Shown here one piece after another: positions 36,133 to 45,213 of a stretch of 64,000 nucleotides of DNA (its first letter is position 1; every line of letters begins with the position of its first letter). Made by a program: the position numbers and the translations under genes. The notes below the pieces were generated by a model that did not search any database, was not told where the DNA came from, and saw only the letters and a list, made by a program, of their open reading frames with translations. This DNA comes from UBA1845 sp002338715 (GTDB lineage: Bacteria > Planctomycetota > Phycisphaerae > UBA1845), in contig DAORAL010000024.1 of assembly GCA_035344155.1 (NCBI GenBank), positions 24,999 to 88,998 of the forward strand, written 5' to 3'.

Positions 36133-36756
36133 ATGGGCCAGTCGCCGATTTCTCTCGGACGGCGATCAGTGAGCGAATCTCCCAACGACATCACGCAGCT
36201 TCTACGAGCCGCAGCTTCCGGCGAACGCGGTGACCAGGAAGCGTTGATGAAGGCGATCTACGACGACTTGCGGCGGTTGGCTGTGTCGCACATGTCGTCG
36301 GAGCGCCCTGATCATACGCTGCAGCCGACGGCACTGGTTCACGAGGCGTATCTCAAACTCGTGGGGCAGCATTCGACGGACTGGGCTGACCGCTTGCATT
36401 TCTTTTCGGTGGCGTCGCGGATCATTCGGCGCATCTTGATCGACCACGCCCGCGAACGTCGCGCACAGAAGCGCGGCGGGGCGGCTGACCGCGTGTCGAT
36501 GGATGCGGTGGACGTTCCGTTTGATGATCGAGAAGTTGATCTGATCGCGCTCGATGATGCGTTGAAGGATCTCGCGCAGATTGATGAACGCCAAGCCCGC
36601 ATTGTCGAGTTGCGTTTCTTTGGCGGCTGCACGATTGAAGAGGTTGCGAAACTTCTCGACGTCGGTCGGCGCACGATTGATCGGGATTGGATGGCCGCCA
36701 AGGCCTGGCTTTACTGCCACCTCACCGACAACGCTTCGGAAGGCGACGATGATTGA
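36133..36756 (+). CDS. ECF sigma factor, module 1
   Basis: 207 residues of the ECF-type sigma family common in planctomycetes. Region 2 is seen in DHTLQPTALVHEAYLKLV, and a basic DHARERRAQKRGG segment links to region 4 (ELRFFGGCTIEEVAKLLDVGRRTIDRDW, a helix-turn-helix). No anti-sigma gene is adjacent; instead the stop overlaps the start of a Ser/Thr kinase gene, suggesting phosphorylation controls it (inference from the family's known genomic habit). ATG 36133 is chosen by the promoter; GTG 36169 is an alternative. Confidence 0.9.
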   Translation: MGQSPISLGRRSVSESPNDITQLLRAAASGERGDQEALMKAIYDDLRRLAVSHMSSERPDHTLQPTALVHEAYLKLVGQHSTDWADRLHFFSVASRIIRRILIDHARERRAQKRGGAADRVSMDAVDVPFDDREVDLIALDDALKDLAQIDERQARIVELRFFGGCTIEEVAKLLDVGRRTIDRDWMAAKAWLYCHLTDNASEGDDD

Positions 36757-39487
36757 TGAGCGGGTCAAGAAGGCGCACGCCATCTTCGTCGAAGCACTAA
36801 GCCGCGAGGGGGCGGACCGCGATGCGTTCGTCGCGGATGTTTGTGCGGACGATGATTCGCTACGCGGTGAGGTGAACCGCCTGCTCGGCGCGGTGGAGCG
36901 TTCGACCGATTTTCTGGAATCACCGGCGATCTCGAGCGATCACGGGACAGGCGTCACCAAGACGCGCTTGTCGATTCACGATGTGCCCGGTTATCGCGTG
37001 CTGCGGACGTTGGGTGTCGGGGGGATGGCCAGCGTGTATGAAGCCGAGCAGGCGCACCCGCGCCGCCTTGTCGCGCTGAAAGTGATGCATCGGTCGCTGA
37101 CTGAGACGTCGGCGCTCCAGCGGTTTCGATTTGAAACCGAAACGCTGGCGCGGTTGAAGCATCCGGGCATCGCGCAGATCCACGAAGCCGGTACCGTCGA
37201 CGACGATGCTGGCCGACCGGTTCCGTTCTTTACCATGGAACTCGTCGAAGGCGCTCAGCCGATTACCGGCTATGCGGCTGACGCGAACACTGACTTTCGC
37301 ACGCGACTCGACATGTTCGTCGCGGTGTGTGAAGCCGTGCGGTGCGGCCACAATGCGGGTGTCATTCACCGCGATCTCAAACCGTCCAACGTTCTCGTTG
37401 ACAAATCGGGTGCGATCAAGGTCATCGACTTTGGCATCGCGCGGACGCTTGGTCCGGTCGAGTCGCGCATCACGCTTGAATCCGAACGCGAAAAACTCAT
37501 CGGAACGCTCAACTACATGAGCCCGGAACAGTGCGTGGGCGACGATGTCGATACGCGCACCGATGTCTACGCGCTGGGCGTCATGTTGTATGAACTGGTG
37601 ACCGGTAAGCTGCCGCACGATCTTTCGAAGACATCGATTCCGGAAGCGGCCCGCGTGATTCAAAGCGTCGCGCCAGCCCGTCCGAGCACGGTGGCGAAGG
37701 ATATCCCCGGCGATCTCGAACTGATCATCATGACCGCGATCGACAAGGATCGTGAACGTCGCTATCCGAGTGCAGCCGAGTTGGCCGCAGACATTCGCCG
37801 GTTTGTTGCCAACGTACCGATTCAGGCGCGTCCGCCGACGATGTTGTACCAAGCCCGCAAGTTTGCGCAGCGCCATCGTGCGCTGGTGACGGGTGGCGCA
37901 CTGATGGTGGTGGTCTTGATTGCGGCTGTCGTTGTGACGACGAGGATGGCGATCGTTGCCAACCGGGCCAGAGAAGCCGCAGAGCGCCGCGAACTTGAGT
38001 TGAAGCGCGTCACCGAATTTCAACGTTCGCAACTGAGCGGGATCGATGTGGCTGCGATGGGCGAGCGACTGCGCGATACGCTCGTCGAGAAGTTGTCAGC
38101 CGACGGGATGACCGCGCGCGAGGCGGAAGGTCTGTTTGAATCTGTCAATTTTCCTTCGGTGGCTCTTACGCTTATTGAGGAGAACGTGCTTGAACGTTCG
38201 CGCGCGGCGATCAACGAGCGATTCGCGGATCAGCCGCTGCTTCGCGCCCGACTCTTGCAGACGCTTGCGGGGACGATGGGCGCGTTGGGGCTTCCCGATC
38301 GGGCTGAGCCGGTGCTTCAGGATGCCTTGGCGATTCGTCGCGCCGAGTTGGGCGAAGACAGTCCGGAGACGCTCGAATCGTTGCAGATGATGGGAATGTT
38401 GCTCGGCGAGTTGGGCAGGTATGACGAGGCGCTCAAGCTGCTTGAGGATACTTATGAAAGGCGCAAGCGCGTGTTGGGGCCCGACGACCCGGACACGCTT
38501 TCGACAGCCAACTCACTTGGCGGTGTGGTTCGTTACATGGGTCGATTTGAGGAAGCGCAAGCCATCTGGGAGGCGACATTGGCGACGCGCCGGCGTGTGC
38601 TGGGCGACGACCATCCGGAGACGCTGATTTCGCTGAATAATGTTGGCGTGATTCATGCGTACCAAGGCGATCTGGATGGGGCTGAGGTGGCGTGGCGCGA
38701 ACTGCTCGAACGGCGACGCCGGTTGGAGGGTGAAGATCATCCGCGATTTCAAAATGTGCTGACCAACCTGGGTTTGGTATTGGTCGAACGGGGTAAGCTT
38801 GAAGAAGCGCGCACGCTGTTGGAAGAATCGCTTGACGGACTTCTCAAAACCAAGGGGGAGGATCACCCCAGCACGTTGAGCACGATGACCAGCCTTGCCG
38901 AACTGCTCATCGATATGAAAGACGAGGACGGTGAGCCTTTGCTTCGTCGGTGCATTGACGGACGGACGAAGGTTCTGGGGGCTGATCATCCGGATACGCT
39001 GCGGGTGCGGGCGCGGTTGGCGGCATGGCTGGTTCAACAAGGCAATTTTGAGCAGGCGGCTGACGAGCTTGGAGAACTGTTAGCCGCCCAGCGCGAACGC
39101 TTGGGATCGGATCATGGCGATACGATCGAGTCGATGCATTATCTGTCGCTGGCGCTGTTGGGTTTGAACCGACCGGCTGATGCCGAAGCGCTGGCCAACG
39201 AGTGCGTCGAGCGTTCGCAGAAACTTGCGCCGGATGCGAAGACGCCCAACGCGATGTTTAAGGTGGGGTGGGGTCGGTCGCTGGTTGGGCTGAAGCGCTT
39301 TGCGCAGGCGGAAACGGTTTTGCTTGAATCCCATCGCGATCTGGATGACGGTCTGGGTTCGGACGATCCACGCACCCGCGAGAGCACGAAAGCGCTGGCT
39401 GACCTCTATTCAGCGTGGGCCCAAGCCGAGCCCGACGCGGGGCATGATGCGCAGGCAGATAAGTGGAAAGCCCAGTTGCAGCCGTAA
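36749..39487 (+). CDS. Membrane Ser/Thr protein kinase with TPR repeats, module 1
   Basis: 912 residues. The PknB-type kinase domain (about 75-345) has the glycine loop LGVGGMASVYEA, ALKVM lysine, HRDLKPSN, IDFGIAR and GTLNYMSPEQ. HRD Asp to DFG Asp is 18 residues, as in normal kinases. One membrane helix follows near 375-395, then a long C-terminal region of tetratricopeptide repeats (about 480-900, units such as DPDTLSTANSLGGV and HPETLISLNNVGV). The TPR part would face outside and could sense protein partners. The start overlaps the sigma gene by 8 bases. Confidence 0.92.
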   Translation: MIDERVKKAHAIFVEALSREGADRDAFVADVCADDDSLRGEVNRLLGAVERSTDFLESPAISSDHGTGVTKTRLSIHDVPGYRVLRTLGVGGMASVYEAEQAHPRRLVALKVMHRSLTETSALQRFRFETETLARLKHPGIAQIHEAGTVDDDAGRPVPFFTMELVEGAQPITGYAADANTDFRTRLDMFVAVCEAVRCGHNAGVIHRDLKPSNVLVDKSGAIKVIDFGIARTLGPVESRITLESEREKLIGTLNYMSPEQCVGDDVDTRTDVYALGVMLYELVTGKLPHDLSKTSIPEAARVIQSVAPARPSTVAKDIPGDLELIIMTAIDKDRERRYPSAAELAADIRRFVANVPIQARPPTMLYQARKFAQRHRALVTGGALMVVVLIAAVVVTTRMAIVANRAREAAERRELELKRVTEFQRSQLSGIDVAAMGERLRDTLVEKLSADGMTAREAEGLFESVNFPSVALTLIEENVLERSRAAINERFADQPLLRARLLQTLAGTMGALGLPDRAEPVLQDALAIRRAELGEDSPETLESLQMMGMLLGELGRYDEALKLLEDTYERRKRVLGPDDPDTLSTANSLGGVVRYMGRFEEAQAIWEATLATRRRVLGDDHPETLISLNNVGVIHAYQGDLDGAEVAWRELLERRRRLEGEDHPRFQNVLTNLGLVLVERGKLEEARTLLEESLDGLLKTKGEDHPSTLSTMTSLAELLIDMKDEDGEPLLRRCIDGRTKVLGADHPDTLRVRARLAAWLVQQGNFEQAADELGELLAAQRERLGSDHGDTIESMHYLSLALLGLNRPADAEALANECVERSQKLAPDAKTPNAMFKVGWGRSLVGLKRFAQAETVLLESHRDLDDGLGSDDPRTRESTKALADLYSAWAQAEPDAGHDAQADKWKAQLQP

Positions 39488-39705
39488 TCACTTCTGAGTT
39501 TTGTTAAGCCCTCACATACCCGGTTTTCGGACGCGCGATCAACGCGCTCACTTTCAGCCAATATTGTTTTCGCTTATCGAATTTTTTGTGGCGCACTTTT
39601 GTGCGACTTACCGCGTCCTTGAGTGTCGGGGACGTTCGGTGTTGGGGTGCACCTGGGGAGGCGTTTCCGGACCTGGCAGTTTCGGAGAGAGAGCAGACTG
39701 GGGGG

Positions 39706-39754
39706 AAGGGGGTCAGGCTTCGGCACGTGAAGTTTGGCCCCCTTGTTGTTTTGG
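39706..39754 (+). terminator. Hairpin with T-rich tail in the 39488-39803 gap
   Basis: AAGGGGG (39706-39712) pairs with CCCCCTT (39738-39744), with an inner CTTC/GAAG stem, followed by TGTTGTTTTGG. It lies 220 bases after the kinase stop and 50 bases before the next gene, so it may end the kinase transcript or act as an attenuator in the next gene's leader. The rest of the 316-base gap shows no gene. Confidence 0.45.
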
Positions 39755-39803
39755 ACGAGAAGGTCGCGCTTTGGCGTTTCCTTCGTTGATAGGAGATGAA
39801 CTC

Positions 39804-40223
39804 ATGGGAATCCTGGCTGGTATTTCGCTGCTGCTTTTGGGGGTGCTGGCTGCGCCGAGTCTTTTGCTTTCGCGCAAGCCGGAGGCCAAGGCGCTGTTGG
39901 ACAAGATCGTTCCCTATCAAGGCGTTTTTGGGGCGATCTGTGCGGTGTGTGGTGCATTCGGCGTGGTGAATGCGTTCCTGAAACTGCGTTGGCTCGAGAG
40001 TTTTCCGATCTGGTGGGTGACATACTTTGGCACTTCGGTGTTGGAGTTGGCACTGGGGCTGCTGCTTGGTGTTGGTGTTTTGAAGATGTTCATCAAAGCG
40101 CCGCAAGCGCAGTTGAAGCTGGATGTGGTGACCACGAGGCTCGCGCCGCGGCAGGGGCTGATCGGTTTGGTCGCGATTTGTGTTGGGGCGTGGTGCGTGT
40201 TTGCGAACTTCGCGTTCGCGTAA
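39804..40223 (+). CDS. Small membrane protein, unknown
   Basis: 139 residues with four hydrophobic helices (around 4-22, 42-62, 72-98 and 118-138) and short loops. ATG 39804 follows AGGAGA by 7 bases; a frame open to 39501 crosses the hairpin and is rejected. No family or motif recognised. It lies between a kinase and a secreted propeller protein. Confidence 0.7.
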   Translation: MGILAGISLLLLGVLAAPSLLLSRKPEAKALLDKIVPYQGVFGAICAVCGAFGVVNAFLKLRWLESFPIWWVTYFGTSVLELALGLLLGVGVLKMFIKAPQAQLKLDVVTTRLAPRQGLIGLVAICVGAWCVFANFAFA

Positions 40224-40348
40224 GCAATCAATCGCGGAGTTCTATTGGCTTTGAAATCTGTCTGGGAGTTGAGAATTGAAACGCCGAGGCGCCGCGTGGG
40301 CGCTTGGTGCAAGAATTCATAAGAGAGTTACCTGGGGGATTATTTGAG

Positions 40349-41440
40349 ATGAAGAGTTTGATGAAGAATCGAGGGGCTGGTGTCGCATTGTTTGCAGCTT
40401 TGGTGGCGTTTGTACCAGTAGCGAACATCTTGGCCGAACCAACTACCGCCAACACGCCTGAAGGAGAGACCGATGCGGCGTCGGTCGAAAGCACCAAGCA
40501 CGAAGCGGAAGACAGCTCGCCGGCTATGTTGTTTGTGATCGGACCGAACATGGGCTTTGTCGGGTTCGACAACGCTGAAACATTGAGCGGTACGAAGGTG
40601 GCGGTCACCAGTGAATTGAAACTTGGTCGAGACACGGTGCTTCAACCGCGCGATGCGGTGTTGGACAGCCGCGGCGCGTTGTACCTGCTCAGCTCGGCCA
40701 ACGGCGGGTCGGTGGCGGTGTATGACAATCCGCTCACCGCGACGGGAAGTCGTGCGCCGGATCGGATCGTCTTTGGCGACAAGACGCAGATTTCCAGGAG
40801 CCCGAGCGCGATTGCCATCGATCGCGAGAACGATCTTCTTTACGTGGCCAACACCATGTCCGACACGGTCGTGTTCGACATCAGCTCGCCCGAATCGTTC
40901 AGCGGTGACATCGCGCCGGTTCGCACCTTCGATGTCGATGTTTCGCAATTCAAGCCCGAGCAGATGCGCTTTGCGAACGGTTCGCTCTACATGGTCGATG
41001 CACGCGGCGGAACGTCGGACATTCTCGTCTTTGATGAACCCGGCGAGTTGCAGGGCAAAGTGTCGGCCAACCGCGTGATCACCCATGCCGAATTCGACAA
41101 CAAGATCGGCATCGATGTGGACGCAAGCGATCGACTCATCGTCAGCGTTCGCAAGCTTGGTCAGGTTTTGATCTTCAACAATGCGTCGAAACTTGATGGG
41201 ATTGCGTCGCCCGACGTCGCGCTCTCCATCGCAGATACCAAAGTCCAGCCGAAACCGTCATACGCCACCATCGATTCGCACGATCGGCTTTTTGTGGCCG
41301 ACGCCAATGGCAATGTCGCCTTCTCGTTTGATCGGGCGTCGGAACTTGCGAGTGGAAAGCACCGTCCGGACCGAACGATCGGAAGCCGCGAGTTGAGCGC
41401 GCCGAATCGTTTGCTGGTTGTGGAGCGGGCGGTGCAGTAG
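40349..41440 (+). CDS. Secreted beta-propeller-like protein
   Basis: 363 residues. A signal peptide (ALFAALVAFVPVANILA) is followed by about six repeats of the type LDSRGALYLLSS, IDRENDLLYVAN, RFANGSLYMVDA, VDASDRLIVSV and IDSHDRLFVAD, typical of NHL/SMP-30-type propellers. No catalytic residues can be assigned. ATG 40349 opens the signal peptide; an earlier TTG-type frame at 40304 is unlikely. Single gene, converging with the SUMF1 giant. Confidence 0.75.
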   Translation: MKSLMKNRGAGVALFAALVAFVPVANILAEPTTANTPEGETDAASVESTKHEAEDSSPAMLFVIGPNMGFVGFDNAETLSGTKVAVTSELKLGRDTVLQPRDAVLDSRGALYLLSSANGGSVAVYDNPLTATGSRAPDRIVFGDKTQISRSPSAIAIDRENDLLYVANTMSDTVVFDISSPESFSGDIAPVRTFDVDVSQFKPEQMRFANGSLYMVDARGGTSDILVFDEPGELQGKVSANRVITHAEFDNKIGIDVDASDRLIVSVRKLGQVLIFNNASKLDGIASPDVALSIADTKVQPKPSYATIDSHDRLFVADANGNVAFSFDRASELASGKHRPDRTIGSRELSAPNRLLVVERAVQ

Positions 41441-41539
41441 GTGTTTGTTACATCAAAACGGCAGGCAAAAAGGAACGGCGTCCGTATGTGGGCGCCGTTC
41501 CCTTTGTTTTCGACTGACATTGTTTCCACTCGCGGCTGG

Positions 41540-44500
41540 TTATTCAGTGCAGCCGAAGGTTGCCTGCATTTTCGCGTAGTCGGCAAGGTCGACATCGCCG
41601 TCGGCATCGAGGTCAGCCGTTCCGCAGCCATGCGATAGCGAATTCACCGGTCCCAGCATGCAGTTGGCCATGATGGCGTAGTCGATGTCGTCGCTGCTGC
41701 CGTCGCGATTGAGGTCGGATTCGCAAACGGTTTCACATTCGTTGGTTGCATCGAAGATTTGCAATCCATCGAATTCGTTGGCGACGTACACGGTCGTGCC
41801 CAGGACGGCGATGTCCTGTACGTCCTCAACCAATTTATGGGTGGCGAGGGCGTACGGCGCCGTCGGGTCGCTCGCATCGATCATGTATAGACGCGACAGC
41901 GTGTCACTGACGTACACGGTGGTGCCGATTGCGTTGACTGCAAGCCCGCGGGTGGGCAAGTCGTATTTGCCGAGCATGGTTGGATTCACGGTATCGCTGA
42001 CGTCGATGATCCAGAGCGCGTCGCCATCTAGGTCGGTGACGTAGGCGACGTTTCCGACGACTGCGACATCAAACGCATCGACGATCGCATCGAATGAACC
42101 GACCAGCGTCGGGTTGGCGAGGTCGCTGACGTCGAAGATCATCAAGCCAGCAGCTCGGGCGGCAAGATACACCGTTGAGCCGCTAAGTGCTCCGCCACGG
42201 GCGCTGGCGTCCGGACCACCGAAGAAGAGTGAGCCGATCAGCGTCGGGTTTGCAGGATCGCTGACATCCAGTGTTCTGAGGCGCGCCGATTCAATCAGGT
42301 AAACGGTTGGTCCGGCGACGAGCACGTCTTCAATATCAAAACCGGCAGGGAAGTTTGCGAGCACTTGCGGCGTCAGCGGGTCGGACACATCGACAATGTA
42401 CAGTCCCTCATCTTCATCACCGACGTATGCGATGTCCCCAGAGACAGCCAGCCCCGTTCCCTGGGTCGGCAGTGCGAATGAACTGATCGAAGCCGGCGCG
42501 GTCGGGTCAGTGACATCGACAAAATGCAATTCGGATTCAAAACCGACGATGTAGGCCGTTGTCCCCTGCACTGCGATCTGTTGTGCCGGGTCCATCGTGT
42601 CATACGAACCCGCGAGTTCGAAAGGCTGGTGCGGAAGTTCAACAATCGCCAGCCCAGATTCGTAATTTGCGGTGTACACAGTGCTGCCGACGACGTCGAC
42701 GCCCGTGGCGATGCCCGGTGCGTGGTATGAATTGATGAGCGTGGGGTTGGCTGGGTCGCTGATGTCGATGACTTGCAATCCGTCTTCACCGTTGGGGACA
42801 TACCCAATGTCACCTTCGATTATGACGTCAACCGCTGCGCTTGTCGTTGCGTATGTGCTGAGGAGGGTGGGGTTGGCTGGGTTGCTCACGTCGATGATCT
42901 GCAATCCGGACTTGCCGTCGGCAACGAATGCGATGTTGCTCTTCAGCGCGATGCCAGCCGCTTGTCCCGGCGTATCCAGAGCGCCGAGTACCGCAATGTT
43001 CTGCGGGTCGGTGACGTCCAGGATTTGCAGGCCATCGGTGAGTGTGGCCATGTAAGCGACGTTGCCTTCGACGGCGACATCGACGGAGTAACCATTGGCA
43101 TCGTAGGTACCGAGAAGCGTCGGGTTGGCTGGGTCACTGACGTCGGCGATATGCAAGCCGTGATGGAATGCCGCAACGTAGGCTTTTGAATCCTTCACTG
43201 TGACGCCATATGCCTTACCCTGCGTATCCAGGAACCCAACCAGTGACGGGGACGGCGCGGAATTCACATTCAAAATAACCAGTCCGGCGTCTTCATCGGT
43301 CACGTAAGCAATGTCACCTTCGACGAACACATCGAACGCATTGTCCAAATTTTCAAACGTGCCGAGTACGGCTGGCGTTGTTGGATCGATGGCGTTGACG
43401 ATCGCCAAGCCGGCTGACCCGTTGGCGATGTATGCTCTGCCATTTGCGGCGGCTACCTTGTTGGCTTCACCGGCAGTGATCAGGGTTCCCAAGTGCTCCG
43501 GCTCGCCAGCACATGGTGAGAGATCGTTGCGAAGCCGTGCGACGCGCAGGCCGAACACGTCCCATTCGGTCGTTGCGGTGAAGGCGTTGCGGTTGGTCGA
43601 GCGGGCGTCGTTGGAAGGGTTACTGAAGGCGCCGCCACGAGAGACACGATACTGGCCAAACATGTTGGTCACGATTCCTTCAGTCCATTCGGAGACATTC
43701 CCGCCCTGGTCGTAGGTGAAGTACGGGCTGGCTGACGGCTTGCTGTAATATGCGCCGATTTCGGTGCGATAATACGGTGCGCCGACTTCCATTACTCCCC
43801 CGATGTTCAACGAGCCGTTGACCAGGTCCGTTCCCGGAGGGGCTTCGAGCGTGGGCAGGGTGTTCGTTTGGGTCGGGAAGATCCAATAGTTGCCCGACGC
43901 GCCGTCGTTGTGGTTATAGGCGGCTTTGTACCATTCGTCTTCGGAGGGAAGCACCCAAGTGGCGTTGGCTTTGCGGGTGATGGCGATCAGATCCTCATCG
44001 ATGATGGCGCCGTCGAGTTCGTATGAGCCGTCTTCGGTGGTGAGTGCGTCCTGCGGGCCGCTGGGTTGGTTGTTGTGGAGCCAGTTGCAGAAGCGGGCGG
44101 CATCGCCCCATGAGACGAAGTTCACCGGACGGTCGGCGTAATCCGAAGCGACGTCGTAAGTGTAGTGGCCGACCGACCCGAAGCGCTGAATCTTGCAGCC
44201 GCGCTCTTCGTTCCACATGTCGGGATTGTAGAGACCGTAGGTGTCGTCGGTGGCGACGGCGTTGAGGAAGGTCGTGTATTGGGCGGCGGTGATTTCAAAT
44301 TGACCGATGTCGTAGACGTGATCGACGCTTCCGAAACCAACATTCCCAGCGTCGCCGGGATTGCCGGGATGGGTGACGGTTACCATCCTGATGAGTTCGG
44401 CTGGCTGGTTTGCGACGGGTGTGAATGTGACCCAGGTGTAGTTCGGCGCTCCCAACTCAGGAAAACTTTGATTTCGTGGCAACACAGGGGAGTCGTAGAA

Positions 44501-44944
44501 TTGCCTGAGTCTCCAGTCATACGGCGCTTTACCGAGTTCGTAGAATCTCGTTACGTCGGTTGCGTCATAGGTACTCGGATAGCGCAATCTATAGTTGCGT
44601 ACACCGTCAAATGTTGGCGCGGATTCAACACCGGAGTATTCCGTGGCTACCGTGTTCAACAAGTCGGCGACTGCATCGAACGCGACGGCGATGTCGGCTT
44701 CTGAGGTGAACGGCAATCCGGACGATCCGGTATCGTAGACGTCGTCGAAGGATCGTTCGTCAAAGCGTACGTCAAAAAGTGCCGTGCCGCCGGAGTAAGT
44801 GATGGAGAGTTGTTGAATTCCGATCGGGGCTTCGGTTGGCCCGACGAATTCTGCTGCTCCCGCTATCGACGTTAAGAGCAAGGAAAAAACTGTCGCAAAC
44901 GCGACGCCCAGTGACCAACATGTTCGTTGTGTGTTGAATATCAT
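41540..44944 (-). CDS. Secreted SUMF1 - LVIVD propeller - dockerin protein
   Basis: 1134 residues. Signal peptide (VAFATVFSLLLTSIAGA), then a SUMF1/FGE-like domain (about 95-480: YDIGQFEITAAQYTTFLN, VSWGDAARFCNWL, LPSEDEWYKAAYN, GGNVSEWTEG, RGGAFSNP). Fourteen LVIVD-type units of about 42 residues follow (AYVTDEDAGLVILNV, GLQIIDVSNPANPTLL and others), possibly two seven-bladed propellers. The C-terminus has two dockerin-like calcium loops (DLNRDGSSDDIDY, DLDADGDVDLADY). AAGGAG lies 5 bases before ATG 44944. Likely an exported surface or adhesion protein. Confidence 0.85.
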   Translation of the reverse strand: MIFNTQRTCWSLGVAFATVFSLLLTSIAGAAEFVGPTEAPIGIQQLSITYSGGTALFDVRFDERSFDDVYDTGSSGLPFTSEADIAVAFDAVADLLNTVATEYSGVESAPTFDGVRNYRLRYPSTYDATDVTRFYELGKAPYDWRLRQFYDSPVLPRNQSFPELGAPNYTWVTFTPVANQPAELIRMVTVTHPGNPGDAGNVGFGSVDHVYDIGQFEITAAQYTTFLNAVATDDTYGLYNPDMWNEERGCKIQRFGSVGHYTYDVASDYADRPVNFVSWGDAARFCNWLHNNQPSGPQDALTTEDGSYELDGAIIDEDLIAITRKANATWVLPSEDEWYKAAYNHNDGASGNYWIFPTQTNTLPTLEAPPGTDLVNGSLNIGGVMEVGAPYYRTEIGAYYSKPSASPYFTYDQGGNVSEWTEGIVTNMFGQYRVSRGGAFSNPSNDARSTNRNAFTATTEWDVFGLRVARLRNDLSPCAGEPEHLGTLITAGEANKVAAANGRAYIANGSAGLAIVNAIDPTTPAVLGTFENLDNAFDVFVEGDIAYVTDEDAGLVILNVNSAPSPSLVGFLDTQGKAYGVTVKDSKAYVAAFHHGLHIADVSDPANPTLLGTYDANGYSVDVAVEGNVAYMATLTDGLQILDVTDPQNIAVLGALDTPGQAAGIALKSNIAFVADGKSGLQIIDVSNPANPTLLSTYATTSAAVDVIIEGDIGYVPNGEDGLQVIDISDPANPTLINSYHAPGIATGVDVVGSTVYTANYESGLAIVELPHQPFELAGSYDTMDPAQQIAVQGTTAYIVGFESELHFVDVTDPTAPASISSFALPTQGTGLAVSGDIAYVGDEDEGLYIVDVSDPLTPQVLANFPAGFDIEDVLVAGPTVYLIESARLRTLDVSDPANPTLIGSLFFGGPDASARGGALSGSTVYLAARAAGLMIFDVSDLANPTLVGSFDAIVDAFDVAVVGNVAYVTDLDGDALWIIDVSDTVNPTMLGKYDLPTRGLAVNAIGTTVYVSDTLSRLYMIDASDPTAPYALATHKLVEDVQDIAVLGTTVYVANEFDGLQIFDATNECETVCESDLNRDGSSDDIDYAIMANCMLGPVNSLSHGCGTADLDADGDVDLADYAKMQATFGCTE

Positions 44945-45213
44945 TTCTTCTCCTTCTTGGTTTCCTTTATTGCACTGTTGTGATCGCCCGGTGCCATGTG
45001 TTCGTTGGGTGATCGTTTTTTGGGCTGCGACGCGGCTTCGAAAACGCCCGTCAGAATCAACGCGTAAAGGCCGGGATGGAGGCTCAGCCAAAATCAGAAC
45101 GAATTGATTCCGGTCCATTGCAAGGTCAGACGAAGATGGCGCACAGGAACGCCCCGTGACTCTCAATTCCACGGGGCGTCCACTGCGGATGATTATGAAC
45201 AGGGTGATTGAGC

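Noticed and set aside
39501..39803. N-terminal extension of the small membrane protein
   Set aside because: Runs through the terminator-like hairpin and ends at a well-placed internal ribosome-binding site and ATG.
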